Positions 1 to 6,304 of a stretch of DNA of 8,753 nucleotides are shown in pieces. Within the stretch, counting starts at the first letter, position 1; each line of letters starts with the position of its first letter. The notes under the pieces are model-generated. The model had not been told where the DNA came from, did not search any database, and saw only the letters and a program-made list of their open reading frames with translations. The DNA is from an uncultured Mediterranea sp. (lineage in GTDB: Bacteria; Bacteroidota; Bacteroidia; Bacteroidales; Bacteroidaceae), in NCBI GenBank assembly GCA_946007445.1, contig CAMGAL010000078.1, forward strand, positions 1 through 8,753, read 5' to 3'. The position numbers were made by a program, and so were the translations under genes.

Positions 1-7
1 CGTCATA

Positions 8-952
8 TCAGTCAGTAGTCAAATGAAAGGTGGATGCATAGCAGGTGCGGGCAGCCTCCTCGTCGAGGCGGAGCTGGGCGGCCAGCTCGTCGAGGGAGGC
101 AAACTTCTGCTCCTCACGCAAGCGGCTGAGGAAGGTCAGCGTGAGCCGACGGCCGTAGAGGTCGCCCTCGAAGTCGAAGATGTGCACCTCGATACTCCGT
201 TCAGTGCCGTTGTCCACGGTGGGGCGATGCCCGATGCTCAGCATACCGGCACGGGGCACTCCCTCCCATTCCACCCGGACGGCATAGACCCCCACGGCAG
301 GCACCAGCTTGCAGGGGTCGTCGGGCTGCAGATTGGCCGTCGGGTAGCCCAGGGTGCGTCCTACCCGATGTCCGCCCACCACCGTGCCGCTCAGGAAGTA
401 GCGGTAGCCCAGTTCGCAGGCTGCCTCCTCCACCTCGCCGGCCTGCAGCAGGCGGCGCACGCGCGAGGAGCTCACCTCCGTGCCGTCAGCCAGGCAGTAG
501 GCGCGGGCCAGGCAGACCTCCATGCCCAGTTCGCGACCATAGCGCACGTAGTCGTCGAATCCCTCGCTGCGTCCGTGGCCGAAGCGGTGGTCGTAGCCTA
601 TGACTAGCGCCTCCACCCCATACCGGCTGTGTAGCAGGGTCATGAACTCGTGGGCGGTGAGTCGGGCCAGTTGTGGCGTGAACTCCAGCATCAGGCAGCG
701 GTCGGCTCCGGCCTCCTGCAGCAGGGCCTCCTTCTCCTGGCAGGTGGTGAGCAGGCAGGGACGGTAGCCGGGCTGCATCACCTGGCGCGGATGGGTGGCA
801 AAGGTCACCACCATGGCAGGCACACCGCGGCGCACGGCCACCTCCTGCGTCTGACGGATGAGGTAGCGGTGTCCCAGGTGCACCCCGTCGAAGAAACCGA
901 TGGTGGCTACGCAGGGCGTGGGCTCAGCGGAAGAGGTGGCTCCAGTCTTCAT
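8..952 (-). CDS. ribF: Bifunctional riboflavin kinase / FMN adenylyltransferase (FAD synthetase)
   Basis: This 314-aa cytosolic enzyme phosphorylates riboflavin to FMN and adenylates FMN to FAD. The N-terminal nucleotidyltransferase domain shows GFFDGVHLGH (residues 19-28), YDHRFGHGR (120-128) and the SSSRVRRLL segment (161-169). The C-terminal riboflavin kinase domain shows GTVVGGHRVGRTLGYPTANL (189-208), GMLSIGHRPT (236-245) and EVHIFDFEGDLYG (255-267). Length matches the usual ~310 aa. The ATG at 952 is chosen because the open frame continues upstream to 1171, but those 73 extra codons are Arg/Ser/Pro-rich shadow of the HAD gene, and family homology begins just after this ATG. No clear Shine-Dalgarno is visible. 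The start overlaps the end of the HAD gene by 29 bp, so it is the last visible gene of the ATPase-HAD-ribF cluster and is probably translationally coupled. The stop is TGA. Identification is very secure. Confidence 0.96.
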   Translation of the reverse strand: MKTGATSSAEPTPCVATIGFFDGVHLGHRYLIRQTQEVAVRRGVPAMVVTFATHPRQVMQPGYRPCLLTTCQEKEALLQEAGADRCLMLEFTPQLARLTAHEFMTLLHSRYGVEALVIGYDHRFGHGRSEGFDDYVRYGRELGMEVCLARAYCLADGTEVSSSRVRRLLQAGEVEEAACELGYRYFLSGTVVGGHRVGRTLGYPTANLQPDDPCKLVPAVGVYAVRVEWEGVPRAGMLSIGHRPTVDNGTERSIEVHIFDFEGDLYGRRLTLTFLSRLREEQKFASLDELAAQLRLDEEAARTCYASTFHLTTD

Positions 953-1544
953 GGGCTTTGGGGCAATAGGTCGAAATGCCGAACAGCGTCTGTGCCACGC
1001 TGCAGTTCTCGGGCGAATCGTCGATAAAGAGCGTCTCCTCGGGGCGGATGCCGGTCTCGTCCAGCAGCTGCCGGTAGATGGCCGGATTGGGCTTGGCCAG
1101 CTGCATCTCGTAGGAGAGGAACACCTGCTCGAAGTAGTCCTCCGCGCTGAAGCCCTTGTAGGCAATGGCATGCTGACAACCCCACTCCCAGGGGAGGGCG
1201 TTGGTGTTGCTCAGCAGATAGACCACTTAGTCCTTGCGCAACTCCAGCAGCAGGTCGAGCTTGTAGGCCGGTATGCCCACGAGGAAGCTGTTCCACGCCT
1301 CGTCGATGGCCTCGTCGCTCACGGGGCGGCCTATGTGGTGGCGCACGCAGTCGCGAAACTCGTCACTGCTTATCTGACCCGTCTCCAGCTTCAGGAAGAA
1401 CTCCTGCTGGTGGCTCACGTCAAGCATCCGCTCGATGTCGGTCAGGCCCAACTGGCGGAACTGCTCGATGCAACGGGGGCGGTTGAGGTCCAGCAACACA
1501 CCGCCGAGGTCGAGAATCAAGTTTCTAACGTTTTTTATATCCAT
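924..1544 (-). pseudogene. HAD-superfamily phosphatase (YihX-like), interrupted by an in-frame TAA
   Basis: The reading frame encodes a 206-codon HAD hydrolase, normally a small cytosolic phosphatase acting on sugar phosphates or similar metabolites. Motif I is LILDLGGVLLDL with nucleophile Asp12. As in YihX-type proteins, the second motif-I Asp is Gly. Motif II is LSNTN (Ser112), the motif III Lys is in AKPNP (Lys151), and motif IV is FIDDSPEN (Asp175/Asp176). All motifs are present and in one frame, but codon 106 (1227-1229) is TAA, directly before V-V-Y-L-L-S-N-T-N. Homologs I recall have Tyr or another polar residue there, so one substitution (TAC/TAT to TAA) explains it. The stop separates motif I from II-IV, so neither half (105 and ~100 aa, the latter with a GTG right after the stop) should be an active phosphatase. 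The gene overlaps the ATPase by 20 bp and ribF by 29 bp. A sequencing error remains possible. The substrate cannot be told from sequence. Confidence 0.85.
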
Positions 1545-4209
1545 GGTTCTGTTGTTTCAGACGTTGAATGTAGCGTATCAGTTCGCCTACCCACAATACT
1601 GGTGAGGTCACACCGAAGAGGAACAGCCAGGTAGTGGCATCGAGGGGCACCGTGCGGAACACTGTCCCACCCACCTGCACGATGACGAACTGCCCCACCA
1701 GAATGGCCAGGGCGATGGTCTCCAAGCCTATCGATCGGCTCAGCCCTCGGAAGGCAGAGTCGGTGGTGCCGAAGACTCGGGCATTGAAGAGATTCCAGAA
1801 CTGCAGCAGCACAAAGAGGGTGAAGAAGATGGTCAGCCTCCGCGGGGTCAGCCCCTCGGGGGTGCCCTGCTCGTAGTAGAGCAGCACGCCCAGCAACAGG
1901 CCGGAGAAGCAGAGCCCCGTGCCCACGATGGCATAGCCCATGGAGGGGCTGATGATGAAGTCCGAGGGGCGGCGCGGACGCTCGTGCATCACGCTGCGGC
2001 TCGGAGGGATGGAGGCCAGAGCCAGGGCGGCAAAGGTGTCCATGATGAGGTTCACCCAGAGCATCTGTGTCACGGTGAGGGGCAGCTCGGTGCCCACCAT
2101 CGAGCCCACAAGCACAATGAAGAGGGCCACAAAGTTGATGGTGAGCTGGAAGAGGATGAAGCGCTGTATGTTCTTGTAGAGCGAGCGTCCCCACATCACG
2201 GCGGTGCCTATGCTGCGGAAGGAGTCGTCCATCAGGGTGATGTCGCTCGCCTCCTTGGCCACCGAGGTGCCTGTCCCCATCGAGAGGCCCACATGGGCAT
2301 AGTTCAGGGCAGGCGCGTCGTTGGTGCCGTCGCCCGTCACGGCCACAATGGCTCCGCGCCGCTGCAGCAGCTGCACCAGCCGCTGCTTGTCGCCGGGGCG
2401 GGCACGCGACATGACCTTCAGCTCCGCCACCCGCTCCAGGGCCTCCGCGTCGCTGAGGGCGGCAAAATCGCTGCCGGTGATGCGTTGTCGCTCGGTGTCG
2501 GTCTCGTCCCACAGTCCTATCTGCCGGGCTATCTCGGTGGCGGTGCCGGGGGTGTCGCCGGTCACTATCTTCACCTCGATGCCCGCCTCGCGGCACTCGG
2601 CCACGGCTGCAGGCACATCGGGCCGCACGGGGTCGCTGATGGCGGTCAGCCCCAGGAAGGTCAGCCCCTCCAGCTGCGAGGCGCTCTCCTCACCCTCCTT
2701 GACATATCGGTAGGCAAAGGCCAGGGTGCGCATGGCTTGCGCCTGATACTGCCGCAACCTGTCGTCGATGGCCGCGCGCAGGCTGCCGATGGGGAGAGTT
2801 CCCCCCTCGGTGGCTATCGTCGGACAGTGGGTCAGGATGATTTCAGGCGCTCCCTTCACGTAGAGCACGCGCCTGCCCAGCAGGGGCGACTCCACCAAGG
2901 TGGCCATCAGCTTTCGTTCGGTAGAGAAGGTCAGCTGGTCCACCACGGCTGCCCCTTCGCGCAGGGCCAGGTAGTCAGCTCCCTGCTCACGCAACCAGAG
3001 CAGCAGGGCCGCTTCGGTGGGATTGCCCACCCCCTTGAGACCCGCCTCCCCCTCTTCCAGGTAGGCGGTGGAGTTCACGGCCATGCCCTCCAGCAGCAGC
3101 TGGGCACGCTCTCCCGAGGCAGGATTTTTTTCCTCGGGAGGAAAGTGGAACAGGGCCTCGTGGACCTGCATCCGGTTTTGGGTCAGGGTGCCCGTCTTGT
3201 CGGTACATATCACATTGATGGCGCCCATCGTCTCGCAGGCGTGCATCTTGCGCACCAGGTTGTTGGTCGTGAGCATCCGCCGCATATTCAGAGCCAGGCT
3301 GAGGGTCACGCTCATGGGCAGGCCCTCGGGCACGGCCACTACAATCAGCGTCACCGCCATCATGAAGTATTGCAGCGTGGCCTTGAGCACCGGCAGCCAG
3401 TCGGTCCAGGTGTGTAGGGCGGTGAAGTCGTAGTGCAGCAGCACATCTTTGGTGAAGAGGATGGCAAAGGCCAGGGCTGCCACACTGAATCCCACCCGTC
3501 CGATGAGGGTGGCCAGCCTCGTGAGCTGACGGTTCAGGGGAGTCGTCTCGGCAGGGGTCTCGCTGCTCTGTCGGGCCACCCGGCCTATCTCGGTGGCATC
3601 GCCCACCTGCTGCACCAGCAGGATGCCATGTCCGTCCACCACCGTGGTGCCTCGCAGTACCCGGTTGCCGGGATAGGTGGCGTCGGGGTCCAGGTGGTGG
3701 GGGTCGGCTGTCTTCGCCACCACCGGCTCGCCCGTCAGACTCGACTCATTGACCTGCATCGCCACGGCCTCTATCAGCTCGCCGTCGGCGGGCACCTCCT
3801 GTCCGGTGGAGAGCAGCACGATGTCGCCCACCACCACCTCGCGACGGGGTATCTCCATCACCCTTCCCCCACGGCGAACGGCCACGGGGGTCTCTTCGTT
3901 CACCGCATTCAGTAGGTCAAACTTGCGGTTGGCGTCATACTCAAACAGGAATCCGATGCCGGTGGCCAGCAGGATGGCGGCCACGATGCCGATGGTCTCG
4001 GCATACTCGTTCTCCACCAAGGCGATGAGCAGCGACAGGCAGGCAGCCCCCAGCAGCACGCGCCCCACGGGGTCATCGAACTTCTCCAGGTAGAGGTTCT
4101 ACCGCGAAGGTCGTTGAGGAGGTGTCAGCACATTGTCGCCATCTTCGCGTCGGCTGCGTGTCACCTCCTCGTCGGTCAGCCCAGGTCTATGGGCAGTAGA
4201 GTCGGTCAT
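1525..4209 (-). CDS. P-type Ca2+-transporting ATPase (PMCA-like, P2B), with an in-frame TAG near the N-terminus
   Basis: Inner-membrane pump coupling ATP hydrolysis to cation export, most likely Ca2+. Numbering from the ATG at 4209 (894 codons): actuator loop LTGEP (158-162), M4 motif VAVPEGLP (291-298), phosphorylation site DKTGT (337-341), nucleotide-binding KGAP (452-455), hinge TGDGTNDAP (from 625) and M6 NLIMDT (720-725). The N and D in M6 plus PEGLP in M4 fit the single Ca2+ site of PMCA-type pumps. About ten membrane segments are visible, four before the catalytic loops and six after. Codons 1-36 carry the family N-terminal domain (GLTDEEVTRSR, then NVLTPPQRPS), but codon 37 (4099-4101) is TAG, where relatives I recall have Trp. 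Translation could restart at GTG 4068, giving 847 aa beginning inside membrane segment 1 and lacking the cytosolic N-terminal domain. Whether that works is unknown. The rest of the frame is intact. The 3' end overlaps the HAD gene by 20 bp. Confidence 0.9.
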
Positions 4210-4235
4210 GATGGATGTTATCTGATTTACGCCTG

Positions 4236-4267
4236 CAAAATTACAATAAATATCCGTTCCCCACAAC
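4236..4267 (-). promoter_or_regulatory. Probable Bacteroidetes-type promoter for the ATPase-HAD-ribF cluster
   Basis: Read on the minus strand, TAATTTTG (4236-4243) matches the -7 consensus TAnnTTTG. GTTG (4264-4267), 20 nt upstream, matches three of four positions of the -33 TTTG element. Initiation would fall about 20 nt before the ATG at 4209. The site lies in the 98-bp gap between the ATPase and the upstream exported-protein gene, so the cluster probably has its own promoter, although read-through cannot be excluded. It shares the 10-mer TAATTTTGCA with the promoter of the exported-protein gene. Confidence 0.6.
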
Positions 4268-4307
4268 CTTTCCGCCCTGCCGGATGAACGGAAAGTGAGG
4301 CCACACC

Positions 4308-4820
4308 CTACGGGTGCTCCTCCATGAAGAGGCGGTTGGACTCCTCGATGTCGGCCAGCGTGTTCTCCAGCTCCGAGGCAGGCAGGTCGAAGTTGAACCA
4401 GTCGGTGTAGCAGTCGGTCACGTACCAGCAGCCGTCGATGAGGTCGAAGGTGACGGTCAGCGTAGGCTCCGTCTCGTCATATCCGGAGACGAACTCCTTG
4501 TGTGCAGGCTCGTTCACCGTGAAGCGGGAGGTGTAGCTGCCCCCGTCGTCCTCGGTGATGTGTTCCTCGATGAGCGACTCCCTGTCCAGCAGGGGCCACT
4601 TCTCGCGGGTGAAAGGAAAGGTGCGTTCCGTCTCGCCATCCTCCTCCAGCAGCACGATGGGGCTACGCAGGGGGAACTTGATGCGCGAATACTGGAAGGC
4701 GGCGCTGGAGGTGAACTTGCGCAGAAACGTGGCGAACTCTTCGTCGGCGGCCCTGCTGCCTGTAGCCGAGCAGAGCAAGAGTGCCAGCAAGCCCAAAACG
4801 CATGACAAGGAAGGTTTCAT
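4308..4820 (-). CDS. Exported protein of unknown function, possibly DUF4348-like
   Basis: 170-aa protein with a signal peptide: Lys3, a hydrophobic core over residues 7-19, and an S-R-A cleavage site after residue 24. Cys17 lies in LLLC, which lacks the small residue a lipobox needs, so a periplasmic location by signal peptidase I is more likely than a lipoprotein. The mature part is acidic. It has an FATFLRKFTSSAAFQYSRIKFPL stretch (29-51, partly shown) and a GCWYVTDCYTDWFNF segment (130-144) with two cysteines that could form a disulfide. This layout recalls Bacteroidetes DUF4348 proteins, but that is from memory and unverified, and no catalytic motif is seen. Its ATG is 25 bp downstream of a TAATTTTG promoter element. 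It is transcribed towards the ATPase but separated by 98 bp with that gene's own promoter. The stop is TAG. Confidence 0.75.
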   Translation of the reverse strand: MKPSLSCVLGLLALLLCSATGSRAADEEFATFLRKFTSSAAFQYSRIKFPLRSPIVLLEEDGETERTFPFTREKWPLLDRESLIEEHITEDDGGSYTSRFTVNEPAHKEFVSGYDETEPTLTVTFDLIDGCWYVTDCYTDWFNFDLPASELENTLADIEESNRLFMEEHP

Positions 4821-4845
4821 ATACAGCTTTCTGAATTTTCGGCTG

Positions 4846-4853
4846 CAAAATTA
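4846..4853 (-). promoter_or_regulatory. -7 promoter element of the exported-protein gene
   Basis: On the minus strand TAATTTTG matches the Bacteroidetes -7 consensus TAnnTTTG and sits 25 bp before the ATG at 4820. No good TTTG -33 box is present at 19-21 nt; the best is TTAG at 21 nt. The upstream region is shared with the oppositely oriented promoter of the SDR gene. Confidence 0.55.
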
Positions 4854-4875
4854 GCTATTTATCATAGATAATCCC

Positions 4876-4883
4876 TAATTTTG
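4876..4883 (+). promoter_or_regulatory. -7 promoter element of the SDR-queH operon
   Basis: TAATTTTG matches TAnnTTTG and lies 29 bp before the SDR start codon at 4913, which fits a short leader. The -33 region is weak: TTAG at 4851-4854, 21 nt upstream, overlaps the -7 box of the divergent gene. The two promoters therefore occupy overlapping DNA. Confidence 0.55.
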
Positions 4884-4912
4884 TCGCATCGTTTTTTCTA
4901 AAACTAATTATC

Positions 4913-5725
4913 ATGAAGAATTTATTTGATATCAAAGGCAATGTGGTGGTCATCACCGGCGGTACCGGCATTCTGGGTCGCGCCATTGCCGCCCACCTGG
5001 CCGAAGAGGGCGCCAAGGTGGTGATACTGGGCCGCAAGGCCGAAGTGGGCAACCAGATTGTGGAGGAAATCAAGCAGCAGGGCGGCGAGGCCATGTTCCT
5101 CACGACCAACGTACTGGACCGTGCCGCCCTGGAGCAGAACCTGGCCGATGTGCTGCAGGCCTATGGCCGTGTGGATGCCCTGCTCAATGCCGCCGGCGGC
5201 AACATGCCCGGCGCCACCATTCCGCCCACAGCCACCTTCTTCGACGTGAAGGTCGAGGAGTTCCAGCGCGTGCTGGAGCTGAACCTCACGGGCACCGTGC
5301 TGCCCACCCAGGTGTTCCTCCAGCCCATGGTGGAGCAGAAGAAGGGCGCCATCGTCAACTTCTCCAGCATGGCCGCCTTCCGCCCCATGACTCGCGTGGC
5401 CGGTTATGCTGCCGCCAAGGCAGGCATCAGCAACTTCACTGCCTTCATGGCTACTGAGGTGGCCAAGAAATTTGGCGAGGGCATCCGCGTCAATGCCATT
5501 GCCCCCGGCTTCTTCCTGACCGAACAGAACCGCACCCTGCTGACCAACCCCGACGGCAGCTACACCCAGCGCGGACAAGACGTCATCCGTCAGACACCCT
5601 TCGGCCGCATGGGTCGCCCCGAAGAGCTGTGCGGCACCATCCAGTACCTCATCAGCGATGCCTCCGCCTTCGTCACCGGCACCGTGGCCGTAGTCGATGG
5701 TGGCTTCAACGTCTTTGCCATGTAA
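4913..5725 (+). CDS. SDR-family oxidoreductase, resembling SDR-type D-mannonate/fructuronate oxidoreductase
   Basis: 270-aa cytosolic NAD(P)-dependent dehydrogenase of the classical short-chain family. Cofactor motif TGGTGILG is at 15-22, NAAGG at 92-96, Asn124 in LNLTG, catalytic Ser at 151/152 (FSS), YAAAK at 165-169 (Tyr165, Lys169), and APGFF at 197-201. The C-terminal VTGTVAVVDGGF is typical. The sequence strongly resembles Bacteroidetes proteins annotated as fructuronate reductase-like (B. subtilis UxuB/YjmF type), including AAGGNMPGATIPP and PGFFLTEQNRTLLTNPDGSY. However, no uxuA or other hexuronate gene is nearby, so the substrate is inferred. The ATG at 4913 gives a normal N-terminus (MKNLFDIKGNVVVITGG). 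A TAnnTTTG promoter element lies upstream, and queH follows 6 bp after the TAA stop, implying cotranscription. The 2-oxidation or reduction direction cannot be read from sequence. Confidence 0.9.
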   Translation: MKNLFDIKGNVVVITGGTGILGRAIAAHLAEEGAKVVILGRKAEVGNQIVEEIKQQGGEAMFLTTNVLDRAALEQNLADVLQAYGRVDALLNAAGGNMPGATIPPTATFFDVKVEEFQRVLELNLTGTVLPTQVFLQPMVEQKKGAIVNFSSMAAFRPMTRVAGYAAAKAGISNFTAFMATEVAKKFGEGIRVNAIAPGFFLTEQNRTLLTNPDGSYTQRGQDVIRQTPFGRMGRPEELCGTIQYLISDASAFVTGTVAVVDGGFNVFAM

Positions 5726-5731
5726 CCGCTG

Positions 5732-6295
5732 ATGCTGAAACTTCTTCCCCCCAACAATGAGACGCGGGTGCTGCTGCACTGTTGCTGCGCCCCCTGCTCA
5801 TCGGCCATTGTGGAGTGTATGCTGGACAACGGCATACGCCCCACCATGTTCTACTGCAACCCCAACATCTATCCGCAGGAGGAGTACCTTATTCGCAAGG
5901 AGGAGGCCATGCGCTTCGCCCGCGAGCAGGGGCTGGAACTGGTGGATGCCGACTACGACCACACCCACTGGCTGGAGCAGATGAAGGGATGGGAGGAGGA
6001 GCCCGAACGCGGAGGCCGCTGCCTCCGCTGCTTCGGCTACCGCCTGGAGGCCACGGCCCGCTATGCAGCCGCGCAGGGCTATACGCTCTTCACCACCACG
6101 CTGGCCTCCAGCCGATGGAAGAGCCTGGAGCAAATCAATCGGGCGGGCCGCTGGGCAGCCGCCCGCCATCCCGGCACCATCTTCTGGGAACAGAATTGGC
6201 GCAAGGGAGGTTTGCAGGAACGCCGCAACCAGCTCTTGCGCCAATATGCCTTCTACAACCAGCTCTATTGCGGTTGCGAGTTCAGTAAGCGATAA
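5732..6295 (+). CDS. queH: Epoxyqueuosine reductase QueH
   Basis: 187-aa metalloenzyme (formerly DUF208) catalysing the last step of queuosine synthesis, reduction of epoxyqueuosine in tRNA with GUN anticodons; it is the non-homologous alternative to the cobalamin-dependent QueG. Hallmark cysteines are present: HCCCAPC (16-22), the GGRCLRCFGYRL segment (94-105, CxxC at 97/100) and YCGC (179-182), which in the family supply ligands for the iron-sulfur cluster and a further iron. The EPERGGRC and TTTLASSRWKS segments are also typical. Length is normal. The ATG at 5732 is 6 bp after the SDR stop, so it is probably translated from the same mRNA. The end is TAA at 6293-6295, only 9 bp from the convergent sensor gene. 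Other queuosine genes are not in the window. Confidence 0.93.
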   Translation: MLKLLPPNNETRVLLHCCCAPCSSAIVECMLDNGIRPTMFYCNPNIYPQEEYLIRKEEAMRFAREQGLELVDADYDHTHWLEQMKGWEEEPERGGRCLRCFGYRLEATARYAAAQGYTLFTTTLASSRWKSLEQINRAGRWAAARHPGTIFWEQNWRKGGLQERRNQLLRQYAFYNQLYCGCEFSKR

Positions 6296-6304
6296 TCAGA
6301 TACG

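Larger units (their letters stand above)
4846..4883. repeat. Nested dyad between divergent promoters (candidate operator)
   Basis: A perfect 9-bp inverted repeat, CAAAATTAG (4846-4854) and CTAATTTTG (4875-4883), contains the -7 boxes of both divergent promoters. Inside it is a second dyad, TTATC-ATA-GATAA (4859-4871). Their centres, 4864.5 and 4865, nearly coincide. A dimeric regulator could bind the inner dyad and control both directions; this role is inference. Part of the outer symmetry follows simply from two similar promoters facing away from each other. Confidence 0.5.

Noticed and set aside
953..1171. Upstream extension of the ribF reading frame
   Set aside because: The 73 extra codons are Arg/Ser/Pro-rich, lie antiphase over the HAD gene and lack family similarity; the ATG at 952 gives a normal RibF.
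1984..3417. Long 477-codon plus-strand open frame opposite the ATPase
   Set aside because: His/Gly/Gln-rich composition and perfect overlap with a motif-complete ATPase on the other strand mark it as a shadow of GC-rich coding.
4269..4294. Intrinsic terminator after the exported-protein gene
   Set aside because: TTTCCG/CGGAAA can pair, but the loop is 14 nt and no T-tract follows on the minus strand.
4922..5779. 285-codon minus-strand open frame opposite the SDR gene
   Set aside because: Low-complexity His/Gly/Ala composition, antisense to a gene with clear SDR motifs and promoter.
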